A DNA stretch of 64,000 nucleotides, taken from Actinomycetota bacterium (lineage in GTDB: Bacteria; Actinomycetota; Actinomycetes; S36-B12; UBA5976). Positions 18,732 through 27,077 of the stretch are shown here, one piece after another. The stretch is from positions 77,493 to 141,492 of the forward strand of contig JAPLBY010000029.1 of NCBI GenBank assembly GCA_026392515.1, read 5' to 3'. Made by a program: the position numbers and the translations under genes. Within the stretch, counting starts at the first letter, position 1. Each line of letters opens with the position of its first letter. Under the pieces are notes generated by a model. That model was not told the origin of the DNA, ran no database searches, and saw only the letters and a program-made list of their open reading frames with translations.

Positions 18732-20085
18732 GAAATCAAAAACTCAGGTTTACACCCAGTTTGGAACTAAGACTTCTGGCAAAGGTAAGTACAAAGTCGG
18801 CACAATTGTTGTCTCAGGCGCAAGTGCCTCAGGACTCCAGGGATATGGAAAAGTTAAGAAAAAGCTAAGTCTTGTCAAGAAGGACGTAGTCTCCGCAACA
18901 AATTACAAGCCAGCCGGAGTTGGAACTTACGGCAAGACTGGCGGATTAGCTGTTTCGCTACTTGGTGGTGCACGAGGTTTTGTTGCATCCGGACCACTTG
19001 GTGACATAGACCTCAGGAATGTTATTGCTGAAGACAAAAAGTTTGACGGTGCTGACGCCGATGGTGATGGTTTGCCAAACGCCTTCGACGTAAACGATGA
19101 CGGCGATGCGGTGCTTGATCAAGCTGATGCAAACAATCCAGCACCAAGTGCTGGTGCGAATTGCCAAGCAGGCGCCTCGTTTAACATTTTCACTAACTTC
19201 AAGTCAACACAGACAAACATGCAAGGAAACATCAATGCATATGGAAATGGAGATTCACGAGCAGATGATTCCAAGATTGCAAATGCATTGACAAATACCA
19301 TGTCTATTGTGCTGCAACCCATCACAAGTGTTTGTGGATCAAATGTAGTGCGGTCGGAGTTCAAGGGTGTAGGCACTTTGCCTTATGCCCCGGCAAACTA
19401 TGTAGACATCACAGGTAAATCTGGTCCAACAGGTGATTATCAGTGGACAGTTGGCAATGGTCAGATAAGTGGCAACGCCATCGCAGGTTTGGCTGGGTAC
19501 TCATTCAAAGCACCGAATGAAATTTCAGGTCAGGACGTTCTAATGCAGCGCGTTACAACTGCAGATGGAAATGTGTATGAGTTTGCTGGAACCATGGGAT
19601 TTGTTTTTGTAACTCATCCGCTACCGCTGCGATACAGCACAGACAATGGCACATCATGGAGTAACTTCACATTTAGTGGTGGCGTGGCAAGTTATGGTAC
19701 GGCTCAAAAGATTGCACTAGCCAACAACACTAAGTTGACAGTGGAGTTTGCGGTACCGCAGCGCCTTGCCTTCGACGGGGAAACAGCAGGTTACTGGGAT
19801 CTTGGAAACATGACTTACTCTCCTGATGCTCCAAATGCCTTTGGTGCACCCGGTGGCCCTGGAAAGTGTGACTCTCAAGCTGCTACGGATGCAACTGCAG
19901 ATTCAGCTGTAGCAGCGTCGGCAAGAGTGTTCCAGCTGGCATTCACACTTGGTACTTGCTTCTCGGACAAGTCAAAGAGCTGGGGAACATCAGGCCAAGA
20001 ACTTCAAGGTGGCGTTGATATCCAAGTTGTACCAGCCGGTGGTGGAGGTAACTCTGCTCAAAAGTTAGGTATCTCTGCACAGTAA
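18724..20085 (+). CDS. Secreted calcium-repeat protein, C-terminal part after +1 frameshift
   Basis: The ORF track opens this at a TTG that is only the frame boundary; there is no ribosome-binding site. The real N-terminus is the signal peptide of the preceding ORF. A thrombospondin type-3/EF-hand-like acidic repeat DADGDGLPNAFDVNDDGDA lies around residues 110-130, suggesting calcium binding. It is followed by a ~300-aa region with two to three beta domains and Cys pairs, and no recognisable enzyme motif. The tail is GGGGNSAQKLGISAQ, with no sortase motif. Probably an extracellular or surface protein of about 555 aa if the frame is restored. Function unknown. Confidence 0.65.
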   Translation: MGRKSKTQVYTQFGTKTSGKGKYKVGTIVVSGASASGLQGYGKVKKKLSLVKKDVVSATNYKPAGVGTYGKTGGLAVSLLGGARGFVASGPLGDIDLRNVIAEDKKFDGADADGDGLPNAFDVNDDGDAVLDQADANNPAPSAGANCQAGASFNIFTNFKSTQTNMQGNINAYGNGDSRADDSKIANALTNTMSIVLQPITSVCGSNVVRSEFKGVGTLPYAPANYVDITGKSGPTGDYQWTVGNGQISGNAIAGLAGYSFKAPNEISGQDVLMQRVTTADGNVYEFAGTMGFVFVTHPLPLRYSTDNGTSWSNFTFSGGVASYGTAQKIALANNTKLTVEFAVPQRLAFDGETAGYWDLGNMTYSPDAPNAFGAPGGPGKCDSQAATDATADSAVAASARVFQLAFTLGTCFSDKSKSWGTSGQELQGGVDIQVVPAGGGGNSAQKLGISAQ

Positions 20086-20097
20086 ACCAAACAAAGC

Positions 20098-20135
20098 AAA
20101 GAACAGGTCGCTCAAATGAGCGGCCTGTTCTTTGT
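20098..20135 (+). terminator. Terminator after the secreted protein
   Basis: AAAGAACAGGTCGCTCA / TGAGCGGCCTGTTCTTT gives a 17-bp stem with one G-U wobble. The U-run is part of the right arm. It also faces the convergent lipoprotein gene with an A-rich left flank. Confidence 0.85.
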
Positions 20136-20146
20136 TGATTCAGTAT

Positions 20147-20491
20147 TTAACCAATAGAAGTTTTTGTAACTAAACCATTGTCTATCTCTAAATTGATTCG
20201 ATTAATTCGGTAATCCATTGTCATTGGGTAGTACTCATCATCGCGGCGAACTACCCGGTAGGCCAATTGCTCACTACTGATTCCTTCAATAGTTTGAATT
20301 GCTAGTTCTTCGGTCATGCCAATCACTTCTTGAGAAACGGCAATAACGGTAGGGGATGGCTCAAATTGCATATCGGAACTCGAACTTTCTGGCGCAGGCA
20401 TGGCGGTTGACGTAACCGCATCATCTGGACTTTGGCTGCCGCAGGCAGTTAGTGCCAACATGGCAACTATGGCTCCGGCAAGTAATTTCAT
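20147..20491 (-). CDS. Small lipoprotein with I78-type protease-inhibitor-like C-terminus
   Basis: A 114-aa lipoprotein. The signal peptide ends in the lipobox LTAC, giving a lipidated Cys17, followed by a Ser/Pro-rich linker. The C-terminal ~60 residues (IEGISSEQLAYRVVRRDDEY, then a TMDYRINRINLEID segment) resemble the Arg-Val-x-Arg ... Thr-x-Asp-Tyr ... Arg-Leu-Asn-Val pattern of the peptidase inhibitor I78 family. The resemblance is by eye and the family's cysteines are absent, so inhibitor activity is a guess. A CATAAT box 6 nt before the ATG suggests a leaderless start. Confidence 0.6.
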   Translation of the reverse strand: MKLLAGAIVAMLALTACGSQSPDDAVTSTAMPAPESSSSDMQFEPSPTVIAVSQEVIGMTEELAIQTIEGISSEQLAYRVVRRDDEYYPMTMDYRINRINLEIDNGLVTKTSIG

Positions 20492-20497
20492 ACTTTT

Positions 20498-20503
20498 ATT
20501 ATG
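20498..20503 (-). promoter_or_regulatory. -10 box for the I78-like lipoprotein
   Basis: CATAAT on the minus strand, 6 nt before the ATG at 20491, the usual leaderless spacing in this window. Confidence 0.45.
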
Positions 20504-20566
20504 CCCAGATTGGTGCCAACTAATCGTGCACTAAAGTCAAAGACAAATACCTAGTTGGAGTCAGAC

Positions 20567-21973
20567 ATGAGTGGACCAATTTCACGAATTGCTCAGGCAG
20601 TTTCTGAAGGCAAGTTAACGCCAACCCAAACGGTTACCAGAGCTTTGCAAAACATTGAGTCAAGTAATCCCACTCTCAACTACATGGCTCAACATTGTGC
20701 GGAAACTGCCCTTGAAGCCGCCGCTAGTCACTCAGTCGCCGGAGTTCTGGCAGGAGTTCCAGTTTTAGTAAAAGACTTAGAGCAAGTTATTGGTCTACCC
20801 ACTCGTAAAGGCAGCCTGGCACTTGCAGATGCGCCGCCCGAGAAAGTTGACGGAACAGTGGTTGCTCGATTAAAGGCAGCCGGAGCAATTGTTGTAGGTA
20901 AGACAACGCTTCCGGAATTTGCAATCGAGGGTTACACAGCTAATCGCGCAACCGGAGTAACTCACAATCCTTGGAATCTTGAATTGTCTCCTGGTGGTTC
21001 AAGTGGAGGTTCGGCAGCTGCAATTAGTGCTGGCGTAGTTCCAATTGCCACGGCAACTGATGGCGGGGGATCAATCCGAATTCCAGCTGCATTTTGCGGA
21101 TTGGTTGGATTGAAACCATCTAACGGAATTATCGGTCGTTGGCCAACCCAAGACTGGATAGATTTTTCAACGGAAGGTCCGTTTGCCACCACAGTTAGTG
21201 ACCTTCGATTACTGATGTCAGTTATTGCAGGTGTAGCAAATGGTGATCCAATTGGCGAAGTTGGAATGCGGCCACAGGACTATTTGAATTTCCAGAATCA
21301 GACGCCAACAAAGATTTACGCAGCTACCAGAACTTCAGACTTTGGTGCTTTGCCGAATGAATTAGAACAAGTCTTTCGCGGCGCAGTTGCCGAACTAAGT
21401 GGTCAACTAAATCAACAAGTTACTTGGATAGAGCCTGGATCGCTTTTTGGTACCGCAGATCCTGATTTGGACTGGTTCACTATGGCAACCGCAGAGCACT
21501 TGGTATCACTTGGTCGGGATTGGGTGGTTGAAAACTTTGATCTCCTGCATCCAGCGAGCCAGGAGTTCTTCACCCAAGGTATGAATGCAGATTTAGATGA
21601 GTACCTGGAAGCCCGTCGTCGCAGATTTGAATATGTGCGAGTCATGGATGAACTGCTAACCGGAAATTCAATTTTGTTAACACCAACTGTCGCAGAAATT
21701 GGTTGGTTTGCCGATGGCCGATTGTCCCCAGATTCGCCAGCGGCGCTTTCACCGCCAGAGAGTTATTCAACAGCGCTGCAAAACATAATTGGGCATCCTG
21801 CGATATCGTTGCCACTACCTGTTATGAGCAGTGGCCTGCCGGGTGCTTTACAAATTACAGCCGGAAGATATCGCGAAGACTTATTACTTGATATGGCGCA
21901 AAATTGGGAACGCACAAACCCTTGGCAACTTAACGCTACGGGTTACGACGCCTTCGATGCTTTTCTAGATTAA
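20567..21973 (+). CDS. Amidase signature family hydrolase
   Basis: Amidase-signature enzyme with the Ser-cisSer-Lys triad: VLVKDLE (Lys near 69), PGGSSGGSAAA (nucleophile-region serines near 145) and ATDGGGSIRIPA (cis-Ser near 169). At 468 aa it is full length. The ORF track uses a TTG at 20555; the ATG at 20567 is preferred because TTGGAG sits 6-7 nt upstream. It is not next to gatB/gatC, and it has long unshared segments, so it is more likely a stand-alone amidase than GatA. Substrate unknown; a role in nitrogen scavenging from amides is inference. Convergent with the ureohydrolase gene. Confidence 0.8.
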   Translation: MSGPISRIAQAVSEGKLTPTQTVTRALQNIESSNPTLNYMAQHCAETALEAAASHSVAGVLAGVPVLVKDLEQVIGLPTRKGSLALADAPPEKVDGTVVARLKAAGAIVVGKTTLPEFAIEGYTANRATGVTHNPWNLELSPGGSSGGSAAAISAGVVPIATATDGGGSIRIPAAFCGLVGLKPSNGIIGRWPTQDWIDFSTEGPFATTVSDLRLLMSVIAGVANGDPIGEVGMRPQDYLNFQNQTPTKIYAATRTSDFGALPNELEQVFRGAVAELSGQLNQQVTWIEPGSLFGTADPDLDWFTMATAEHLVSLGRDWVVENFDLLHPASQEFFTQGMNADLDEYLEARRRRFEYVRVMDELLTGNSILLTPTVAEIGWFADGRLSPDSPAALSPPESYSTALQNIIGHPAISLPLPVMSSGLPGALQITAGRYREDLLLDMAQNWERTNPWQLNATGYDAFDAFLD

Positions 21974-21982
21974 AGACAATCG

Positions 21983-22948
21983 TTACGAAGGTGCCATAAC
22001 GCTAAGCAAGTCATAAATCACGTGTGAGGCGGCAATGCCTGTCATCTGAGCATGATCGTAAGCCGGCGCAACTTCAACGACATCTGCGCCAACAATGTTC
22101 ATGTCACCAAATGAACGAATCACCTTTAGCAATTCCCGACTAGTTAAGCCGCCAGCTTCTGGAGTTCCAGTTCCAGGTGCATGCGATGGATCCAGCACAT
22201 CGATATCAATTGACACATACATTGGTCGGTTTTGAACCCGTTCGCGAATCTTGTCGATTGCACCCTGTGGCCCAATGTCTTCAAATTCAACTGACGAGAA
22301 GATTTCAAAACCTAAACTCTTGTCTTGATCTAAGTCTTTGGCAGAATAAAGCGGTCCACGAATGCCAACATGCATCGAACCTTCTTTATCAATTAGTCCT
22401 TCTTCAGATGCACGCCTAAATGGTGTTCCGTGCGTGTAATCCTCACCGAAGTAGGAATCCCAGGTATCAAGGTGGGCGTCAAAGTGCACCACGCTAATTG
22501 GGCCATGCTTTGCAGCCATAGTGCGCAATAGCGGCAGGGCAATGGTGTGATCGCCACCGATGGTAATCAATCGCTTTGCTCGTTCGTGGAGCGCTCTAGA
22601 GCCGCGCTCAATCTGAGAGATCGCTTCTTCAATGTGAAATGGATTGGCCGCAATGTCGCCAGCATCTGCAACTTGCTGTGAGGCAAACGGTGACTTGCTA
22701 CCAGCCGGATTGAAAGGGCGAAGTAAGCGCGAAGATTCGCGAACATGGCTTGGGCCAAATCTGGCGCCAGGTCGGTAGCTGACTCCGGTATCAAATGGAA
22801 TGCCCACCAAAGCCACATCAACGTCAGATACTTCATCGATAAACGGCAGGCGTGCAAATGTTCCCAAGCCGGCATATCGAGGAACTTGAGTTGCATCCAC
22901 CTGACCAACAACATCTCCGGTAAGTAATCGCGGCAGTGAGTTTTCCAT
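21983..22948 (-). CDS. speB: Agmatinase-family ureohydrolase
   Basis: Binuclear manganese hydrolase of the arginase/agmatinase family, 321 aa. All metal-ligand motifs are present: [13 protein letters not shown] and [19 protein letters not shown], the last with the agmatinase-style PGTGTPE ending. It releases urea from agmatine or a related guanidino compound to give putrescine or an omega-amino acid. That would connect it to the polyamine genes at 51-62 kb, although guanidinobutyrase, guanidinopropionase or guanidinase activity is equally possible from sequence. Start ATG has GGAG 5 nt upstream. No arginine decarboxylase or urease gene is in the window. Confidence 0.82.
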   Translation of the reverse strand: MENSLPRLLTGDVVGQVDATQVPRYAGLGTFARLPFIDEVSDVDVALVGIPFDTGVSYRPGARFGPSHVRESSRLLRPFNPAGSKSPFASQQVADAGDIAANPFHIEEAISQIERGSRALHERAKRLITIGGDHTIALPLLRTMAAKHGPISVVHFDAHLDTWDSYFGEDYTHGTPFRRASEEGLIDKEGSMHVGIRGPLYSAKDLDQDKSLGFEIFSSVEFEDIGPQGAIDKIRERVQNRPMYVSIDIDVLDPSHAPGTGTPEAGGLTSRELLKVIRSFGDMNIVGADVVEVAPAYDHAQMTGIAASHVIYDLLSVMAPS

Positions 22949-23052
22949 TTTGGCTCCAGATCTCGGGCTGATTCCCTTAATTTAGTGCAAAGAGTAGCCA
23001 GCAGTCAGGAACCACAGGACATTTAACCTACTCGCCTCTAGAGTTGCTAGTT

Positions 23053-23622
23053 ATGCACGCGATGTCGACCATTGAGCTCATGCAAGAGTGGGCCCGAATG
23101 TCAGTTTGGATGATGGGTCCTTTGGCTTTAATTCTGGCAGCGCGCACTCGCCAAAGCTTTGGATTCGTTCTTATCAGCGTTACTAGTTTTCTTGCTGTCT
23201 GGGTTGCATTAAGCATTCCGATTGGACTTGCAATGTCGGCATTGCACAGATTTGATCACCGGTATATTTCGGTGGTATTGCTCGGGATCGCTGGGGCATA
23301 TCAATTTTCACGTAGACACGAAGGTGCAGTTTTGAATTGCATGAAGACTAGTGAAAACAATTTATTTTTTGGACTGCGAACTGGTTGGACCTGTTTCGTG
23401 GCCTGTGGTCCGTTAATGATTGCAGCTTATGCGATTATGCCAACTACACCGTGGCTGATGGTTGGCATCACAGTAGTAATGGTTGCCGAATTCATATCTA
23501 GCAATCGACTATTAGTTGCCCGCTCAATCGGATTGATTTCAGCCGTAGCTGCAATTGGAATCTTGTTTCTGGCTGGGCCAATTTCATTTGGTGACTTCCC
23601 AACAATTGGGCAGCACCACTAG
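23053..23622 (+). CDS. DUF2182-like integral membrane protein
   Basis: A ~190-aa polytopic membrane protein with about five to six hydrophobic helices. The central GIAGAYQFSRRHEGAVLNCMK followed by GLRTGWTCFVACGPLMIAAYA is reminiscent of DUF2182, predicted metal-binding membrane proteins, though the usual paired cysteines are only partly kept. The track begins at a TTG (23044); ATG 23053 or 23062 are more likely, and no ribosome-binding site settles it. Divergent from the ureohydrolase, convergent with the nucleotidyltransferase. No function can be assigned. Confidence 0.6.
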   Translation: MHAMSTIELMQEWARMSVWMMGPLALILAARTRQSFGFVLISVTSFLAVWVALSIPIGLAMSALHRFDHRYISVVLLGIAGAYQFSRRHEGAVLNCMKTSENNLFFGLRTGWTCFVACGPLMIAAYAIMPTTPWLMVGITVVMVAEFISSNRLLVARSIGLISAVAAIGILFLAGPISFGDFPTIGQHH

Positions 23623-23631
23623 TCAAACGTT

Positions 23632-24177
23632 TTAGGCTGTTGGCCTAACGTCCATATCTTCACCAGTGGCGACATCGCCAACTTCGACTAACACGATCTG
23701 TTCTGGATGCTCGGCAATGTAAGACCGGGCACCTTGATCGCCGGTTGCACTCTTGATTAATTCTGGCCAAGTGGAACTTGCAAACTTCACTGGGTGACCG
23801 CGCTTTGCATCATAGGCAGCAACCACGATCTCACCAGGGGCATTTACAATTCGAGTCACGGCGTCTGAAGTAAGTCCCGGTAAGTCAACTAATGAAACAA
23901 CAACTTCATCAATTTCTGATTCGGCATTCAAATGCTTTAAGCCAACCTGAAGCGACGAACCCATTCCAGTTGCCCAGTCTTGGTTTTCCAAAACAGTCGC
24001 GCCAGGGACTTCACCAAGCCAGGCACCAAGTACTACGAAGACTGGATTGCAGCCAGCTTCGGCCAAAACATTTACTGCTCGATCGACTAGTCGTTCACCG
24101 TTGTGAACATACGGAGCCTTTGGTCCGCCAAAGCGCTTACCTTCACCAGCAGCCAGAACTAACCCAGCAGTTGTCAT
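23632..24177 (-). CDS. MobA/MocA-like nucleotidyltransferase
   Basis: A 181-aa NTP-transferase-like protein. The N-terminal LVLAAGEGKRFGGPKA is the nucleotide-binding loop, and LVDLPGL is the metal-binding aspartate region. The ORF track starts at 24240, but ATG 24177 gives the canonical start and overlaps the xdhC stop as ATGA (24174-24177), a strong sign of coupling. In xdhC neighbourhoods this family usually adds CMP or GMP to molybdopterin (MocA/MobA); which nucleotide is inference. Confidence 0.8.
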   Translation of the reverse strand: MTTAGLVLAAGEGKRFGGPKAPYVHNGERLVDRAVNVLAEAGCNPVFVVLGAWLGEVPGATVLENQDWATGMGSSLQVGLKHLNAESEIDEVVVSLVDLPGLTSDAVTRIVNAPGEIVVAAYDAKRGHPVKFASSTWPELIKSATGDQGARSYIAEHPEQIVLVEVGDVATGEDMDVRPTA

Positions 24178-25280
24178 CGCGGTGCGCCAGGGTGAATCGT
24201 GCCATCTGTTTGTGCCAAGTTCTTTCCGGAGCCGCCCCAACGATCCTGAATCACTTCAGCCAAAATCGAGATCGCAGTTTCTTCTGGCGTACGTGCGCCA
24301 AGATCCAGGCCGATCGGGGACTTTACACGATTCAAATCTTCTGGATCAACACCAGCTTCAATCAGACGAGCAACGCGATCGTTATGTGTTTTACGAGAGC
24401 CCATTGCGCCAATGTAGGCAGCTTTTGTCTTTAGCGCCTCAATAACAACTGGAACATCAAATTTAGGATCATGGGTCAAAATGCAGATGACAGTGCGGGA
24501 ATCAATTTCTTGCGTTGCCAGCCAACGATGTGGCCAATCGTTCACAACTTCATCAGCATCCGGGAAACGTTTCTTTGTGGCAAACACTTCGCGCGCGTCA
24601 CAGACTGTCACGTGAAAACCTAAGAATTTTCCAGCTTTTGCTACCGCAGCAGCAAAATCGATCGCACCGAACACAAGCATTCGAGGCTTTGGTGCAAATG
24701 TGGAAACGAAGATTTCTAGGTCACCCTCAAGACGTTCGCCGTCAGATCCGTAATGCAAAAACCCGGTTGTTCCAGATTCCAAAAGTCCAAGCACGTCAGC
24801 GCCAACTGCAGAGTTAAGGCGATCGCTACCAAGGTCTCCTGCAGTTCGATCCGGCCAAACAACTAGGTGCTTACCAACATGGGCAGTTCCATTAACTACT
24901 GTTGCAACAGCAACCGGCTGATCCGCTTGCACACTGGCGTAAAGATCTGGAAGTTCTGGCCAAGTCTCGGTAGAGATTTGCTCGACGAAAACTTCAAGGA
25001 TTCCGCCACATGTTAAACCAACGGCAAATGCGTCATCATTACTAATTCCGTATTTTTCAAACTGTGGGACACCATCGGCAATTACCTCGCCAGCCATTTC
25101 ATAAACAGCGCCTTCAATACAGCCACCACTAACTGAGCCAACTGCTTCACCTGCGGCATTAACCAACATTGATGCACCAGCGGGACGTGGAGCTGATCGC
25201 CAAGTACGAACCACGGTTGCCATTGCGGTGGTGTCGCCAGAGTTGTATGCGGCGATTAAGTCGTCGAGTACTTCTTTCAA
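24174..25280 (-). CDS. XdhC/CoxI family protein
   Basis: A 368-aa XdhC-type protein, which in characterised systems binds Moco and assists its sulfuration and insertion into xanthine dehydrogenase-family enzymes. The N-terminal XdhC_CoxI domain contains TVVRTWRSAPRPAGASM and GSVSGGCIEGAVYE; a C-terminal Rossmann domain (about 205-350) contains MLVFGAIDFAAAVAKAG and the end motif PIGLDLGARTPEETAISILAE. The start is TTG at 25280, with TAGGAC six bases upstream. It is followed by the nucleotidyltransferase in an overlapping pair. No xanthine or CO dehydrogenase subunit is nearby. Confidence 0.88.
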   Translation of the reverse strand: MKEVLDDLIAAYNSGDTTAMATVVRTWRSAPRPAGASMLVNAAGEAVGSVSGGCIEGAVYEMAGEVIADGVPQFEKYGISNDDAFAVGLTCGGILEVFVEQISTETWPELPDLYASVQADQPVAVATVVNGTAHVGKHLVVWPDRTAGDLGSDRLNSAVGADVLGLLESGTTGFLHYGSDGERLEGDLEIFVSTFAPKPRMLVFGAIDFAAAVAKAGKFLGFHVTVCDAREVFATKKRFPDADEVVNDWPHRWLATQEIDSRTVICILTHDPKFDVPVVIEALKTKAAYIGAMGSRKTHNDRVARLIEAGVDPEDLNRVKSPIGLDLGARTPEETAISILAEVIQDRWGGSGKNLAQTDGTIHPGAPR

Positions 25281-25351
25281 GATGATGTCCTATGTTTATG
25301 GCGTGTATCTAGGGCGAATACTAAGAGGTGAATTGTCGGCTTTCCATAACC

Positions 25352-26548
25352 CTAGGGCAGATTGAGCCACGGCACTATCTGGCCGGCATCTGCCCCGCTG
25401 GGTGGCAGCACTGCGTAACCATCTGCTTTAACAAAGCCTCGCAACATAGAAGAATCTAAGTGCTCAAGTGGGGTTGCAATGTTGGATTCAATCGAACACA
25501 GTGCAAGGCGAACCTCGCGCGCTGGTCCCTTTAAGTCCGTGCTCAGTTCGCAAGTTTCAAGTTCAGGCAGCGGCTGACCGTTAGCGCCAGCAATGAATGG
25601 CACTGCCAAGCTCAATAATCCGATGACCGCAGACTGTGGATTGCCTGGCAGGCCAATTAAATGTCGATTGCCAATCTTTGCCAACAACTGGTGATAGCCA
25701 GGTCTAACTAATACGGCATCAATAATGAAGCTGCCACCAGCGTCAACGATTGCGTTATGCAAATGATCTACCGGTCCAGCAGCGGTGCCACCAGTGGTCA
25801 CAATCAAATCTGCTTTGGATTGTGAAATTGCAACGAAATGATCTTCTAAAGTATCTGCGACCAGCTTTACTTGATTCAACTCGGCGCCGATGTAGTCAAT
25901 CCAAAGTGGCAACTGTGGGCCGAGTGAATCTCTAACTTTTCCATCGCGAGATGGGCCAGAACTTAATAACTCATCACCAAAGACGAATACATCAATAACA
26001 ATTTTCTTGAAAACCTTTAACTCGTCATGACCACCGGCTGCAGCAACACCAATTATTGCTGGTGTTAGTTTTGTACCTTTTGGAATCAGTACGTCGCCAG
26101 TCTTGGCCTCGTAACCACTCGGCCTGACATCATGGAAGTAGGGAAGTGCACCAGAGTCATCTAGAAGTCCAGCAGCACCATCGATTGCAATTACTTTCTC
26201 GCCGTCGATCTGACTTTCTTCATCTTTTAATGCAGCAGTAGCACCTTCTGGCATAACTGCGCCAGTTGCGATGTGAACACACTCACCACTGGACAAGCTT
26301 TCTACAAACTCATGTCCAGCGAGTGCATCTCCAACTCGCTGCCATGGACCCGGACCACTAACTGCCCAACCATCGATCCGTGATGCCGCGAACGGTGGCA
26401 TGTCACCTAAGGCAAGTACATCTTGGGAAAGTACATGACCGGATGCATCGGGCAATGGCAAAGTAACTGATGCGTTCGGGGAGGCACTTTGGTGCGCTAA
26501 CTGCCGGGCTTGCTCCCAGGTAACTTCGAACTCAGGGCCAGTAGTCAT
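25352..26548 (-). CDS. moeA: Molybdopterin molybdotransferase MoeA
   Basis: Inserts molybdate into adenylated molybdopterin to form Mo-cofactor. The 398-aa protein shows the four-domain MoeA order: SRIDGWAV near residue 55, HIATGAVMPEGATA near 95-108, then the MoCF-biosynthesis domain (about 175-320) with TTGGTAAGPVDH and GLPGNPQSAVIG. A C-terminal domain follows. It is divergent from moaE across 25 bp. The GTP-type DGWAV and GGxS/T elements are conserved, so an active enzyme is expected. Confidence 0.93.
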   Translation of the reverse strand: MTTGPEFEVTWEQARQLAHQSASPNASVTLPLPDASGHVLSQDVLALGDMPPFAASRIDGWAVSGPGPWQRVGDALAGHEFVESLSSGECVHIATGAVMPEGATAALKDEESQIDGEKVIAIDGAAGLLDDSGALPYFHDVRPSGYEAKTGDVLIPKGTKLTPAIIGVAAAGGHDELKVFKKIVIDVFVFGDELLSSGPSRDGKVRDSLGPQLPLWIDYIGAELNQVKLVADTLEDHFVAISQSKADLIVTTGGTAAGPVDHLHNAIVDAGGSFIIDAVLVRPGYHQLLAKIGNRHLIGLPGNPQSAVIGLLSLAVPFIAGANGQPLPELETCELSTDLKGPAREVRLALCSIESNIATPLEHLDSSMLRGFVKADGYAVLPPSGADAGQIVPWLNLP

Positions 26549-26561
26549 CCCTCTATTGTTC

Positions 26562-26567
26562 TAGATT
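26562..26567 (+). promoter_or_regulatory. -10 box upstream of moaE
   Basis: TAGATT followed by 6 nt and ATG 26574. This favours the longer MoaE reading or a short leader peptide over initiation at 26655. Confidence 0.5.
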
Positions 26568-26573
26568 TTCACA

Positions 26574-27077
26574 ATGCGAGACGTGTGCGCTGAAAAACCC
26601 ATTGAATTCGGGCTTGCAGTATCGCAATTGGAAAAATCCCCCGATAATAAAGGTATGTCTAACGTCTCGGGGGCTTTTGTCACCACAGATCCGATTTCAG
26701 TTTCAGATCTGGCTGCCTTAGTTCGCTCCAATACCGCTGGAGCAATTGTTACGTTCTCTGGCGATGTTCGAGACAACGATCATGGCCGCTCCGTTTTGTC
26801 CCTTTCGTACGAAGCGCATCCAAGTGCCCAAGCTTTATTGGAAAAAGTTGCCAGCCAGATCGCCGGACAGTACGACGTTTTAAGTGTGGCAGTTGCGCAC
26901 CGTCATGGTGATATTGCAATCGGTGAGGCTGCGCTGATCGCCGCAGTAGCCGCAAAGCATCGCAAAGCAGCTTTCAATGCCTGCACTGCATTGGTTGATG
27001 AAGTAAAGGCACAAATTCCGATCTGGAAGCATCAGGTTTTTGCAGACGGCACCGATGAATGGGTGAACTGCGCATGA
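26574..27077 (+). CDS. moaE: Molybdopterin synthase catalytic subunit MoaE
   Basis: Large subunit of molybdopterin synthase, receiving sulfur from MoaD thiocarboxylate. The conserved AIVTFSGDVRDNDHG, AVAHRHGDIAIGEAALI and IPIWKHQVFADG segments are present. The start is ambiguous: ATG 26574 (167 aa) has a well-placed TAGATT -10 box 6 nt upstream, while ATG 26655 (140 aa) matches the usual family length but has AAGG only 1-2 nt away. An inverted repeat spans 26633-26678 around the inner ATG. Its stop overlaps the moaA ATG (ATGA). Family certain; N-terminus uncertain. Confidence 0.88.
   Translation: MRDVCAEKPIEFGLAVSQLEKSPDNKGMSNVSGAFVTTDPISVSDLAALVRSNTAGAIVTFSGDVRDNDHGRSVLSLSYEAHPSAQALLEKVASQIAGQYDVLSVAVAHRHGDIAIGEAALIAAVAAKHRKAAFNACTALVDEVKAQIPIWKHQVFADGTDEWVNCA
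26633..26678 (+). promoter_or_regulatory. Inverted repeat enclosing the inner moaE start
   Basis: AAAATCCCCCGA (26633-26644) pairs with TCGGGGGCTTTT (26667-26678), 11 of 12 positions. The 22-nt loop holds AAGG and ATG 26655. It resembles a terminator stem with a TTTT right arm but lies inside the reading frame. Confidence 0.5.

Noticed and set aside
26520-26660. Moco riboswitch upstream of moaE
   Set aside because: The gap between moeA and moaE is 25 bp, far too short for that aptamer.
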